From Nocardioides salarius (GTDB taxonomy: Bacteria > Actinomycetota > Actinomycetes > Propionibacteriales > Nocardioidaceae): a stretch of DNA of 64,000 bases. The notes under the pieces were generated by a model. It was not told the DNA's origin and did no database searches. It saw only the letters and a program-made list of their open reading frames with translations. Within the stretch, counting starts at the first letter, position 1, and each line of letters starts with the position of its first letter. Position numbers and translations under genes: made by a program. Location of the stretch: contig NZ_JAFBBZ010000001.1 in assembly GCF_016907435.1 (NCBI RefSeq), positions 3,596,001-3,660,000 of the forward strand. The letters are read 5' to 3'. Below, piece after piece: positions 29,934 through 38,844 of the stretch.

Positions 29934-30806
29934 ATGTGCGCGACGCGCAAATCGCTGAGTCTGTCTTCTGGTCTCCCTCTGGTCGTCGGCCTCTCCATGG
30001 CCGTGGCCCTGCTCGCCAGCTGTAGCTCTACAGAGAACCAAACCGCCTCGGACGCCGCTGCGGCCGGGGAGGAGTTCGGCCATATCCACTCTCTCGACGT
30101 GAACCCCGCGGACGACACGCTCTACGTCGCGAGTCATCACGGGGTGTTCGCCCTCGGTGCCGACGGCTTCGAGCGTGTGGGGGAGGAGCGTTTCGATGCG
30201 ATGTCGTTCACCATCGCCGACGCGGACCGCTTCCTGATGAGTGGTCACCCCGAGCCGGGCGCCGGGGGACCCGCGCACTTGGGACTCTCCGAGTCGACAG
30301 ACTCCGGTCGGACGTGGAGGTCGCTCTCGTTGGAAGGGGAGGCGGACTTCCATGCGCTCGAGGCGTCGGGTGAGCGCGTGTACGGGGTCGACTCCCAGAG
30401 CGGGCGCCTCATGTTGACCGAGGACGGCAGGCGGTGGCGCGACCTGGGCCAGTTGCCCGCCGCCGACGTGGCCGCCCATCCAGGCAACCCCGATCTTGTG
30501 CTGCTGACCGATGGCAGCGGTTCGCTCGTCCGGCTCCAGGTCTCCGGGTCTCCCGAGCTCGTGGAGTCCGCGCCGCGGTTGTTGCTCCTGGACTGGGACA
30601 GCGAGGACCTGCTGGTCGGGGCCGGCCCCGAGGGGTCGGTCTACCGCAGCGACGACGGTGGGGACTCCTGGCGGGAGGTGGGATCACTCCCGGACGTGCC
30701 TCGCGCGCTGACCGCCACCGAGTCGCGGTGGTATGCCGCCACGGAGGGCGGCGTCCTCGTGTCCACCGATACTGGTGCCACGTGGTCCGAGGTCGGGCGC
30801 CCATGA
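29934..30806 (+). CDS. Lipoprotein with glycosylhydrolase-like/BNR-repeat beta-propeller
   Basis: 290 residues. A signal peptide with lipobox (VALLASC) is followed by repeated Asp-box-like motifs (STDSGRTW, SDDGGDSWREVG, STDTGATW), a beta-propeller pattern. It resembles the F510_1955 family found beside copper-resistance genes. The ATG at 29934 fits ggag 7 bp upstream better than the ATG at 29928. It would be anchored outside the membrane. Its stop overlaps the SHOCT gene (ATGA). Confidence 0.8.
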   Translation: MCATRKSLSLSSGLPLVVGLSMAVALLASCSSTENQTASDAAAAGEEFGHIHSLDVNPADDTLYVASHHGVFALGADGFERVGEERFDAMSFTIADADRFLMSGHPEPGAGGPAHLGLSESTDSGRTWRSLSLEGEADFHALEASGERVYGVDSQSGRLMLTEDGRRWRDLGQLPAADVAAHPGNPDLVLLTDGSGSLVRLQVSGSPELVESAPRLLLLDWDSEDLLVGAGPEGSVYRSDDGGDSWREVGSLPDVPRALTATESRWYAATEGGVLVSTDTGATWSEVGRP

Positions 30807-31030
30807 TCGCGTTGTTCTACGGAGTGCTGCTGGTCCTCGGCGTCGTGATGCTGGTGGTGACGGCGGTGCGGGTGCTGGCCGGAGGCCTCGAAGCCGGTTC
30901 GGGCCGGCCCGGTCGGCCGAGCGGGACGGGTGGTGCCCGACAGATCCTCGAGGAGCGGTACGCGGCGGGCGAGCTGAGCACGGAGGAGTACCAGCACCGG
31001 TCGCGCGTCCTGAGGGAGGGGAAGTCGTGA
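30803..31030 (+). CDS. SHOCT-domain small membrane protein
   Basis: 75 residues: one transmembrane helix, Gly-rich linker, and C-terminal SHOCT motif (ARQILEERYAAGELSTEEYQ). It overlaps the lipoprotein stop and the multicopper oxidase GTG, so three genes are coupled. Paralogous in layout to 10598 and 32581. Confidence 0.85.
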   Translation: MIALFYGVLLVLGVVMLVVTAVRVLAGGLEAGSGRPGRPSGTGGARQILEERYAAGELSTEEYQHRSRVLREGKS

Positions 31031-32493
31031 ATCCGATCAGCCGACGCACGGCTCTGACGATGGGCGGTGCCGGCCTGGTGGGCACCGTCGTCGGTGGCAC
31101 GGGCCTGTGGCGGGAGCTGTCCACCTCGGTCCTGGACCCCGTCGCCGGGGAGCGGTTCACCGAGCCCGAGGTTCTCCGGAGCACCGGGGGCCTGCTGGAG
31201 GTGCGGCTGGAGGCTGCGCTGGGCAGCCACGAGGTCGCCGGCCGGCAGGCCACGACGATGGGGTTCAACGGCGGTGTGCCGGGTCCGACGTTGCGGCTGC
31301 GGCCGGGCGACACGCTGCGAGTGGAGCTGGTGAACCGGCTCGATCGGGTCACGAACCTGCACGTGCACGGGCTGCACGTGTCCCCCGAGGCTAACGGGGA
31401 CAATGTGTTCGTCGCTGTCGAACCGGACCAGGCGCATCGGTATGAGTATCGGTTGCCCGAGAACCATCCACCAGGCGTGTACTGGTACCACCCGCACCAC
31501 CATGGCACGGTCGCGGACCAGGTGTTCGGCGGACTCTACGGCGCCATCATCGTGGAGGACGACGAGGAGATCACCGTCGACCGGGAACGGGTCATGGTCG
31601 TCTCCGACATCACCCTGGACTCCGGTGGCTCACTGGTGAGCCCGTCCACCATGGAGCAGATGATGGGCCGCGAGGGTGAGCTCGTCCTGGTCAACGGTGC
31701 CGCTGAGCCTGACCTCAAGGGTCGATCAGGTGAGCGTGAACGGTGGCGCGTCGTGAATGCCTGCACGGCCCGCTACCTCGCGTTGAGACTGCCGGGGCAG
31801 CGGGCTCGTGTGGTCGGTCGCGACGTGGGTCGCCTGCCCCGGGACATGGCGTTGAAGGACGTCGTGCTCGCGCCCGGGAACCGGCTCGACCTGGTGGTCG
31901 ACCTGTCCGAGGGAGGCAGCGAGCTGACCGCGATGCCGGTCGACCGTGGCGGCATGATGGGCCAGATGATGGGTGGGGGCCCGATGTCAGGGGGTGGCGG
32001 GCCGGTGACCCTCGCCCGCCTGGGCGTTTCCGCGAGCGGCAACCGAGCCGCGGGTGAGATCCCGCCTGGCCCGGCTGTCCGCGACCTGCGTGACGCTGAC
32101 GTCGATGGTCGTCGGTCGCTCACCTTCCAGATGGGCATGGGCGGGATGATGGGCGGCGGCGACGGTCCGATGAGCTTCACCTTCGACGGTGAGGAGTTCG
32201 ACGCCGACCGGATCGACCAGCAGGTCGGGATGGGCACGGTGGAGGAGTGGACCATCGGCAATGACAGCCCGATGGACCATCCTTTCCATCTGCACGTGTG
32301 GCCGATGCAGCTGTTGGAGACCGACGGCCGCGAGGTGCCAGAGCCTGTCTGGCTCGACGTGGTGAACGTTCCCGCCCGCAGCCAGGTCAAGGTCCGGGTC
32401 GCGTTCGAGGACTTCGGCGGCCGGACCGTCTACCACTGCCACATCCTCGACCACGAGGACCGGGGAATGATGGGCACCGTCCTGGCCAGTTGA
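31027..32493 (+). CDS. Tat-exported multicopper oxidase (CueO/CopA-like)
   Basis: 488 residues. The Tat-type signal SRRTALTMGGAG leads to three cupredoxin-like domains. All four copper-ligand motifs are present: HVHGLHV, YWYHPHHHG, HPFHLHVWPM and HCHILDHEDRGMM (T1 Cys, His, Met). Met/Gly-rich loops (GGMMGQMMGGGPMSGGG and GMGGMMGGG) resemble the copper-binding Met-rich insert of CueO. It would oxidise Cu(I) to Cu(II) outside the membrane. GTG overlaps the previous stop. A remnant of a similar gene lies at 48476. Confidence 0.93.
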   Translation: MNPISRRTALTMGGAGLVGTVVGGTGLWRELSTSVLDPVAGERFTEPEVLRSTGGLLEVRLEAALGSHEVAGRQATTMGFNGGVPGPTLRLRPGDTLRVELVNRLDRVTNLHVHGLHVSPEANGDNVFVAVEPDQAHRYEYRLPENHPPGVYWYHPHHHGTVADQVFGGLYGAIIVEDDEEITVDRERVMVVSDITLDSGGSLVSPSTMEQMMGREGELVLVNGAAEPDLKGRSGERERWRVVNACTARYLALRLPGQRARVVGRDVGRLPRDMALKDVVLAPGNRLDLVVDLSEGGSELTAMPVDRGGMMGQMMGGGPMSGGGGPVTLARLGVSASGNRAAGEIPPGPAVRDLRDADVDGRRSLTFQMGMGGMMGGGDGPMSFTFDGEEFDADRIDQQVGMGTVEEWTIGNDSPMDHPFHLHVWPMQLLETDGREVPEPVWLDVVNVPARSQVKVRVAFEDFGGRTVYHCHILDHEDRGMMGTVLAS

Positions 32494-32580
32494 CCTCGCG
32501 GCGGTCCCTGCCCCGAGCGGGCCACCTGACAACACAGCGGAGCCCTCGGGCTCCAGGAATCGGAAAGAGAGGTGAGACCC

Positions 32581-32838
32581 ATGTATGGCAACGGAGGAGG
32601 CATGGGCTGGATGTGGTTCATCTGGCCCGTCATGATCCTGGTCATCGTTCTCGTCGTCGTGCTGCTGGTTCGCGGCAGCGGCGGAGGCACGAACCGCGGC
32701 AGTGGCAGCGCGCCTGGACCGGGGACCGGGAGAACTCGAGCGCAAGAGATCCTCGACGAGCGCTACGCCCGTGGCGAGCTCACCGACGAGGAGTACCAGG
32801 ACCGCCTCCGTCAGCTCCGAGACGACAGCGACCGATAG
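32581..32838 (+). CDS. SHOCT-domain small membrane protein
   Basis: 85 residues: Gly/Met-rich start (MYGNGGGMGWMW), one transmembrane helix, and C-terminal SHOCT motif (QEILDERYARGELTDEEYQD). gagaggtgag lies upstream. Its N-terminus closely resembles that of the protein at 10598. Confidence 0.85.
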   Translation: MYGNGGGMGWMWFIWPVMILVIVLVVVLLVRGSGGGTNRGSGSAPGPGTGRTRAQEILDERYARGELTDEEYQDRLRQLRDDSDR

Positions 32839-32933
32839 GCGCAGGCGGAACCATTGCGCCGGATCACCGACGACAAGCTCCGGTGTCACAACCGGCGATG
32901 TGGATAAGTATCCCCGATGAGAGGAGACCCAGC

Positions 32934-33344
32934 ATGACCACGAAGTCCGATCAGAACCAGTCCGAGCACGAGCAGCACAAGAAGCACGTCGGCTTCATGT
33001 GGGGGATGATGTACAAGAACGTCAAGGTCAACGTCGCCATCATCGTGGCCGCGCTCGTCGTGGGAGGCTCCGCGTTGTGGCTGTCCCGGTCGCAGACGTT
33101 TGTGCAGGACGAGTCCTAAATGAAGGGCATGATCCCGCACCACTCGATCGCGATCCTCACCAGCGAGCGGTCCGAGATCGAAGACGTGCGTGTGCGCAAG
33201 CTGGCCGACGAGATCATCAAGGCTCAGCGCATCGAGATCGCCGAGATGAAGTGGCTGATCGAGGACATCGAGAAGAACGGTGCCGCCACCCCCGAGGAAG
33301 AGGCCAAGCAGCGCCCCGTCCCGGACTTCGAGGCCAGCCCCTGA
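32934..33344 (+). pseudogene. DUF305 protein with an in-frame TAA
   Basis: The first part (32934-33119) encodes a His-rich N-terminus and one transmembrane helix, ending QTFVQDES. TAA follows, then ATG at 33120 continues the same frame with the DUF305 core: [20 protein letters not shown] and [13 protein letters not shown]. In relatives a Tyr commonly stands before MKGMIPHH, so the stop looks like a TAC/TAT to TAA change. DUF305 proteins are exported copper-associated proteins. Reinitiation at 33120 would give an unanchored domain. Confidence 0.85.
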
Positions 33345-33402
33345 GCACGGATCCCCGTCCATAGTCAGCCGGTGGCGACGATCTGAACGCGAGAGGAGAG
33401 TC

Positions 33403-33747
33403 ATGTACGCAGGGGTTGTCGTGATGTCGAGCGCGGTCGGGGTACTCGTACTCGGGCTGTACGCGCTGCACAGGCTCACCGCCGTAGCGCCAGACTCGCT
33501 AAACGTGCTTCCCTTCGAGTCGGGCTGGGCCCCCGCGCAGCACGCACTGTCGCGGTACCACGTGCGCTGGTACCTCGCGACGCTGCTCTTCCTCGCCTTC
33601 GACGTCGAGATGCTGTTCATGTATCCCTGGGCGGTCGTCGTCGCACAGGTCGGCGTGACCGCGGTCGTCGAGATGTTCCTCTTCCTGGCTGCCTTGTTCG
33701 TCGCCGTGCTCTGGGCATGGCGGGAGGGGGCACTGCGTTGGGTCTGA
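33403..33747 (+). CDS. nuoA: Complex I subunit NuoA-like
   Basis: 114 residues with three helices. Family motifs PFESGWAP and RYHVRWYLATLLFLAFDVEM, with the conserved Asp-Val-Glu, are present. gagaggagag precedes the ATG. It heads an overlapping membrane-arm operon. In normal complex I, NuoA helps hold the quinone-site region together with NuoH. Confidence 0.88.
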   Translation: MYAGVVVMSSAVGVLVLGLYALHRLTAVAPDSLNVLPFESGWAPAQHALSRYHVRWYLATLLFLAFDVEMLFMYPWAVVVAQVGVTAVVEMFLFLAALFVAVLWAWREGALRWV

Positions 33748-35087
33748 GTGACGCGCTCGCACGGAGCGCTTCCCGGCACGCTCACGCTCTGGTCGTCGAG
33801 GTGCCGGGCTCGTGGCGCACGCGAATGGCGGCGGAGCGCAACTTGTTCGCGCGAGGATGGCGGCTCGCCGACTCACCCGCGGACGCCGACGTACTCGTCG
33901 TGTGCGGCGAACCCGGGCCGGAGCTCGCGGAAGCGATCGAGGGCGTCTGGCACCAGATGCCAGGACCACGGGTGCGCGTGGACGTGCACGCGGGCGACGA
34001 AGTGGGTGCTCGACTGGACGAAGCACACACCGGCCTGCTCGACACCGACCACCACCGCCGTGACGCGCAGCAGCGACCCACCGCCTCCGAACTCCTCGCC
34101 GAGCACGCCGGACCTGGAGCCGAGAGTCATGGCGGCCATGGAGACATGGACCACGGTCCAGGTGACGGCCACGAGGGCATGGACCACGGCGGCCACGAGG
34201 GCATCGACCACGGCGGCGACGAGGGCATGGACCACGGCGGCCACCAAGGCATGGACCACGGCGGCGACGAGGGCATGGACCACGGCGGCCACCAAGGCAT
34301 GGGCCACGGCGGCCACGAGGGCATGGACCACGGCGGCCACGAGGGCATGGACCACGGCGGCCACGAGGGCCACGAGGGCATGGACCACGGCGACATGGAG
34401 ATGTCCCCGGGAGGCATCCCTCTCGCGGAGGGCGGCGAGGACCGCGACGGCCTCGAGATGGACGTCTTGCAGGTGCGTTGCGGGCCTGTTCTGCCGCACT
34501 GGCCGGCCGGTCTGGTGTTGCGCTGCTCGCTGCAGGGCGATGTCATCGTCGAGGCACAGGCCGAGCTCGTCGACGGGCCTGCCCGCCAAGAGGACGAAGT
34601 CTTCGGGCCAGCCCGCGGCATCGACAACATCGCCTCGCTCCTGGCGTTGGCGGGGTGGGACGACGCCGCGGCAGAGGCCCGAAGGGTCCGCGACACCGCC
34701 CTGGAGTCCGGGGACGGAGCGGCGGGGTCGGAACTCGAGCGTCTGCGCCGGAGGGTCCGTCGTTCGTGGACGTTGCGCTGGTCGCTTCGAGGCGTCAGGC
34801 GGCTGAGCGACGAGGACGCCCACGCCCGGGGGTTGCCGGCCGACGCGGTCGGTGACACCTATGACCGGCTGATCGGCATGCTGGACCGGGCGGTCGCCGG
34901 TGTTGCCGCGACCGCCGCCGGTGACACCGGCAGTCGGACGAACGACGCCGGCCGGACACTCTCGACCGACCACCTGGCACATCTGGTCATGGGTCTGGAT
35001 CTCGCCACGGCACGTCTGGTCCTCGCCAGCCTCGACATCCACGAGCTGCTCGCCCGACAGGCGGAGCACGAGGTGTCCCATGGCTGA
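33738..35087 (+). CDS. His-rich protein in the NuoB/C/D position
   Basis: 449 residues from a TTG with gggaggggg upstream; an ATG at 33717 is an alternative. The N-terminal ~110 residues (DADVLVVCGEPG then GVWHQMPGPR) faintly resemble NuoB but lack its cluster Cys set. The middle is a GGHEGMDH repeat array. After it, VRCGPVLPHWPAGLVLRCSL looks like a distorted NuoD start (GPQHPSTHG region). The C-terminal third is helical and Arg-rich with no recognised domain. No signal peptide, so probably cytoplasmic. Both resemblances are inference. It overlaps nuoA and nuoH. Confidence 0.75.
   Translation: MGLSDALARSASRHAHALVVEVPGSWRTRMAAERNLFARGWRLADSPADADVLVVCGEPGPELAEAIEGVWHQMPGPRVRVDVHAGDEVGARLDEAHTGLLDTDHHRRDAQQRPTASELLAEHAGPGAESHGGHGDMDHGPGDGHEGMDHGGHEGIDHGGDEGMDHGGHQGMDHGGDEGMDHGGHQGMGHGGHEGMDHGGHEGMDHGGHEGHEGMDHGDMEMSPGGIPLAEGGEDRDGLEMDVLQVRCGPVLPHWPAGLVLRCSLQGDVIVEAQAELVDGPARQEDEVFGPARGIDNIASLLALAGWDDAAAEARRVRDTALESGDGAAGSELERLRRRVRRSWTLRWSLRGVRRLSDEDAHARGLPADAVGDTYDRLIGMLDRAVAGVAATAAGDTGSRTNDAGRTLSTDHLAHLVMGLDLATARLVLASLDIHELLARQAEHEVSHG
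34165..34390 (+). repeat. 24-bp tandem repeat encoding GGHEGMDH units
   Basis: About nine units of a ggccacgagggcatggacca-type 24-mer, with small variations (GGDEGMDH, GGHQGMDH, one GMGH). The array supplies around 20 His. Copy number is probably variable. Confidence 0.9.
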
Positions 35088-36045
35088 CCCGATGCCGATG
35101 ACGGACTCGCCGATCACCACCGTGGCACCCGGCTGGGCGATTGCCGCGTTGGGGATTCTGGGTGTGTTGGCCGTAACCGCTGCCATGCTGGACGGTGCCC
35201 TCGCCGCGCGTGCGGGGGGTAAGCCGGGCGGGACGATGGCCGGGCCGGTCCGGCCGTTCGGTGAGGCGGCCCGGCTGATGCGGCAGCGGCGTCGTACCAC
35301 CGTCGAAGCCGACCGGCTGTTGTGGCGCCTCGGGGGTGCCGGGCTGCTGGTAGTGGCGGCGCTGATGGTGACGGTCGTGCCGCTGGGGGAGTGGACCATC
35401 TTCGACCTCGACGTGGGGGTCATGTGGTTCAACGCCATGGACGTGATGGTCTGGGCGCTGGTGTGGCTGACCGGGTGGGGCGCGAACTCGGCACACTCGC
35501 TCGTCGGCGGCTACCGGTTCCTGGCACACGGGCTGGGCTACGAGCTTCCGTTGATGTTTGCCCTAGTCGCTCCGGCGATCGCCGCCGAGAGCCTGAACGT
35601 CGGCAGGGTCGCGGCGGCCCAGGACGGACTCTGGTTCGTGGCCTGGATGCCGGTGGCGTTCCTCGTCTACCTGCTCGGGGTCGCCGCCTTCTCGGTGTGG
35701 GGACCGTTCGCTCCGGCGATCGGCACGGACGTCGCCGGCGGGGCACGAGCGGAACTGTCGGGCGTGGACCGGCTGGTGTTCGAGGCGGGGCGATATGCGT
35801 TGCTGGCTGCCGGCGCCGCGTTCGCGGTCCCGATGTTCCTCGGCGGCGGCGCCGGCCCGCTGCTGCCGGACTGGGCCTGGGTGCTGGTGAAGACCGTTGC
35901 CCTACTCGCGGTCCTGGTCTGGCTGCGGCGGCGGCTGCCGGCCTTCCGGCCGGACAAGTTCATGGAGGTGGGCTGGATGCTGCTGCTCCCGGCCGTGCTG
36001 CTGCAGGACCTGGTCGTCGCCGTCATCGCTGTCGGGAGGTCGTGA
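35080..36045 (+). CDS. nuoH: Complex I subunit NuoH-like (divergent)
   Basis: 321 residues with about eight helices and the early motif GPVRPFGEAARLM of NuoH (RP.D..KL region). The usual acidic quinone-site loop (E-x-N-R-x-P-F-D) is not found; the matching stretch reads ELSGVDRLVFEAGRYALL. Quinone coupling may therefore be lost or changed. ATG overlaps the previous stop. NuoH normally joins the membrane arm to the hydrophilic arm. Confidence 0.82.
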   Translation: MADPMPMTDSPITTVAPGWAIAALGILGVLAVTAAMLDGALAARAGGKPGGTMAGPVRPFGEAARLMRQRRRTTVEADRLLWRLGGAGLLVVAALMVTVVPLGEWTIFDLDVGVMWFNAMDVMVWALVWLTGWGANSAHSLVGGYRFLAHGLGYELPLMFALVAPAIAAESLNVGRVAAAQDGLWFVAWMPVAFLVYLLGVAAFSVWGPFAPAIGTDVAGGARAELSGVDRLVFEAGRYALLAAGAAFAVPMFLGGGAGPLLPDWAWVLVKTVALLAVLVWLRRRLPAFRPDKFMEVGWMLLLPAVLLQDLVVAVIAVGRS

Positions 36046-36611
36046 ACGTGATCACCGACATCGCCTTCTGGGGGATCGGGCTCGTCGCCGTGCTCGGCGG
36101 CGCTGCGGTCTTCTACGTCAACTCGATGGCGCGCGCGACGTACGCCCTCGCCCTGTCCTTCGTCGCGGTTGGCCTGCAGGTGCTCTTCCTGCAGCAGAAC
36201 TACGTCGGCGTGGTGACGATCCTGATGATGGTCATGGAGATGGCCATCATGGCCGTCTACATGGTCATGTTCATGGGGATGAACCCCGCGCTGATGCCGA
36301 TGAGCATGGTGCACAGCAACAAGACCGCCATCGCCGTCGCCCTGACCACGTTCCTGGCGCTCGCGACAGGCATCCTGATGGTCGACTGGCCCACCCGCCG
36401 GGGCAGCCCACCGCCGGACGTCACGATGGCGCTGGGGGAGGCGTTGATGGGCCCGAAGATGCTGGTGATGGCCGTGATCAGTCCGGTGATGGTCGCCACG
36501 ATCGTGGCTGGCGTCGTGCTGGCCGCGCACCGCACCCGCTACAACCGGTTCGGCGATGACCTGAAGCAGCGCCCCGCAGACGATCCTCAGCCGGGAGGTG
36601 TCGGTCGATGA
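36042..36611 (+). CDS. nuoJ: Complex I subunit NuoJ-like
   Basis: 189 residues with five helices. The region after YVNSMARATYALALSFVAVG fits NuoJ, and VTILMMVMEMAIMAVYMVMF replaces the usual Gly-rich helix break. A GTG at 36048 has better spacing from gggagg and is an alternative start. It overlaps nuoH and nuoK. Unusually Met-rich (GMNPALMPMSMVHS). Confidence 0.8.
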   Translation: MNVITDIAFWGIGLVAVLGGAAVFYVNSMARATYALALSFVAVGLQVLFLQQNYVGVVTILMMVMEMAIMAVYMVMFMGMNPALMPMSMVHSNKTAIAVALTTFLALATGILMVDWPTRRGSPPPDVTMALGEALMGPKMLVMAVISPVMVATIVAGVVLAAHRTRYNRFGDDLKQRPADDPQPGGVGR

Positions 36612-36910
36612 CCCTGGAGGCGACCCTGCTCATCGCCGCGGCGATCTTCAGCGTAGGGCTGTACGGCGCGATCTCCCAGCAGGTCGTGGTGATGGTGATG
36701 ATGGGCCTGGAACTCATGATCAACGCTGTCATCCTCGCCGCTGCCGGCGTCTGGTGGTTCCTCGCGCCCGACCCGACCGGGCAGGTCCTCCTCATGGTGA
36801 TCATCGCCGCGATGACAGTTGAGATGGCGATGGGCTTCGCGGTCGCCACGCTGCTGCATCGTGAGCGTGGTGCCGACATGACCGACATGGCCACGGACCT
36901 GTCGGGGTGA
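36608..36910 (+). CDS. nuoK: Complex I subunit NuoK-like
   Basis: 100 residues, three helices. Both conserved membrane Glu residues appear: VMVMMGLELMINAVIL (Glu36 type) and AAMTVEMAMGFAVA (Glu72 type). ATGA overlap with nuoJ. NuoK is Mrp-related and part of the proton path; this copy looks functional. Confidence 0.88.
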   Translation: MTLEATLLIAAAIFSVGLYGAISQQVVVMVMMGLELMINAVILAAAGVWWFLAPDPTGQVLLMVIIAAMTVEMAMGFAVATLLHRERGADMTDMATDLSG

Positions 36911-38844
36911 CCGGGTCCATGGCCGAGACCGCACTCTGGCTGCTCGTACTGCTCCCCGCCGTGGTGGGCGGCGGGCTCGCCCTCACGCGACTCGAGCGGG
37001 CGGCGGCCGCCGTGTCGCTGGCCACGGCCTTCACCACAGCCGCACTGTCGGTGGTCGTCGCCCTCGAACGTCCGAGGGTGTCAGTGCCGTTCATGGCCGG
37101 CAGCGACCTCGCCCTCGGGGTGGACGCCCTGTCCGCGCTGGTCGCACCGACGGTCGCGGTCGTGAGCCTGCTCGTGCTGGTGTTCTCGGCCGGCGAGATC
37201 CGCGAGTCACAGGCCCGGTTCCACGGACTCATGCTGCTCTTCGCCTCCGCCGCGCTCCTGACCGCGACTGCCGAGACGCTGCCCGCGCTGCTGTTCGCCT
37301 GGGAGGTGATGGGCGCCACGTCCTTCGCGCTGATCGGATTCTGGTGGCGCGACGACCACCGGGTCTCCGCCGGCACCACGGCGTTCGTGACCACGCGCAC
37401 GGCGGACGTCGGGCTGTACGTCGCGGCCGGGGCAGCGCTCGCCGGTGGAGCCGGCCTGTCACTGGCCGACCTGCCCGCAGCCAGCGAGGGGTGGCGCCAC
37501 GTGGTCGCGGCGGGTGTCCTGGTCGCGGCTCTCGGCAAGGCGGCCCAGCTCCCGTTCTCGTTCTGGCTGTCGCGCGCGATGGAGGGACCGAGCCCGGTCA
37601 GTGCACTGTTGCACTCCGCCGCCATGGTCGCCATGGGTGGCTACCTGCTGCTGCGCACCGAGCCACTGTTGGCCTCGACGAGCTGGGCCGCGCCGGCTGC
37701 TGCCTGGGTGGGCGCACTCACGGCGCTGCTGCTCGGCGCCGTCGCCGTGGCACAGCAGGACCTCAAACAGCTCCTCGCCGCCTCCACCTCCGCCCAGCTC
37801 GGGTTCGTGGTCATGGGCGCCGGGCTGGCCTCGGTGAGCGGGGGAGCGGCACACCTCGTCGCACACGCCTCGACCAAGGCGCTGCTCTTCCTCGCCGCCG
37901 GGGCCTGGCTCACCGCGCTCGGCACCAAGCAGCTCGCCGGCCTGCGCGGCGTGGCTCGGAGGTGGCGGCTGGTCGGCTGGGCCGCCACCGCGGGTGCGCT
38001 GTCCCTCGCGGGCGTCGCCCCGCTGGCGCTGTGGGCGACCAAGGACGCGGTCCTCGCCGCGGCCCTGGCAGAGTCACCGTGGCTCTACGCCGTCGGCCTC
38101 GCCGCGGCCGCGCTCTCGGCGGCCTACGCCGGCAAGATCCTGGTGATCCTGTGGCGACAGCTGCCCGAGCGGGAACACGCCCAGGTCGAGGCACACCTCG
38201 ACGAGGAGCAGCGGGGCACCCGCCACGTCGGCATGCTGGAGCAGACGCCGCTGGTCGCCCTCGCTCTCGGCGCAGTGGTCCTCGGCGTGCTCGCGCTGCC
38301 GCCGTTCGGCGACACGGTCGCCCGCGCTCTCGGCGAGGAGCCGCTCCACCCGACGCCGCTGGAGATGGCCGCGTCGGTCGTGGTCGCACTGGGGGTGCTG
38401 GCGCTCGTGTGGTGGCGTCCGGTGCCGGAGCCGGGCTGGGCCCTGGCCTGGCTGGGCCTCGAGCGCGCAACACAGGCCCTCGTCGTACGCCCGACCCTCG
38501 CGCTGGCAGAGGCGCTGGCGCGCTTCGACGACCGCGTCCTGGACCGGGGCGTGGCCGGGTCCGCCGCGGCCGCGCTCGGTCTGGCGCGTCGGGCAGCGAC
38601 CTTCGACGACCGGGTGCTCGACGGGGCGGTCGAGACAACGTCCCGGGCGTCGCTGTGGACCGCGGCTCGCGCGGCACGGGACGACGACCGGTGGTTCGAT
38701 GGGGCGGTCGAGGGGCTCGCTGCGCAGCTGCGCCGCCTCGGCCGGCTCGCACGTCGTCCGCAGACCGGCCAGCTGCACCAGTACTACATCCAGGCCGTCG
38801 CGGTGCTCGCGATCGGCGTCCTGCTCCTTGTCACGGTGAGGTGA
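36907..38844 (+). CDS. nuoL: Complex I antiporter subunit NuoL-like
   Basis: 645 residues. The pump residues look kept: LLFAWEVMGATSFALIGFWW (TM5 Glu) and LGKAAQLPFSFWLSRAMEGP (TM7 Lys), then SALLHSAAMV. The C-terminal tail has repeated FDDRVLD units (residues ~538-600) before a last helix; in ordinary NuoL this end forms the lateral helix. The GTG start overlaps the nuoK stop. Confidence 0.88.
   Translation: MTGSMAETALWLLVLLPAVVGGGLALTRLERAAAAVSLATAFTTAALSVVVALERPRVSVPFMAGSDLALGVDALSALVAPTVAVVSLLVLVFSAGEIRESQARFHGLMLLFASAALLTATAETLPALLFAWEVMGATSFALIGFWWRDDHRVSAGTTAFVTTRTADVGLYVAAGAALAGGAGLSLADLPAASEGWRHVVAAGVLVAALGKAAQLPFSFWLSRAMEGPSPVSALLHSAAMVAMGGYLLLRTEPLLASTSWAAPAAAWVGALTALLLGAVAVAQQDLKQLLAASTSAQLGFVVMGAGLASVSGGAAHLVAHASTKALLFLAAGAWLTALGTKQLAGLRGVARRWRLVGWAATAGALSLAGVAPLALWATKDAVLAAALAESPWLYAVGLAAAALSAAYAGKILVILWRQLPEREHAQVEAHLDEEQRGTRHVGMLEQTPLVALALGAVVLGVLALPPFGDTVARALGEEPLHPTPLEMAASVVVALGVLALVWWRPVPEPGWALAWLGLERATQALVVRPTLALAEALARFDDRVLDRGVAGSAAAALGLARRAATFDDRVLDGAVETTSRASLWTAARAARDDDRWFDGAVEGLAAQLRRLGRLARRPQTGQLHQYYIQAVAVLAIGVLLLVTVR

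Noticed and set aside
32298..32933. Upstream extension of the DUF305 reading frame
   Set aside because: It overlaps the oxidase and SHOCT genes in another frame and has Arg-rich shadow composition; the real ATG is at 32934.
34165..34390. Possible CRISPR array
   Set aside because: Units are contiguous, in frame and without spacers; it is a coding tandem repeat. No CRISPR array was seen in the window.
33873..35438. Open frame of 521 codons opposite the His-rich gene
   Set aside because: The plus strand carries the overlapping operon and start signals; the minus frame is a repeat-driven shadow (HALVAAVV units).
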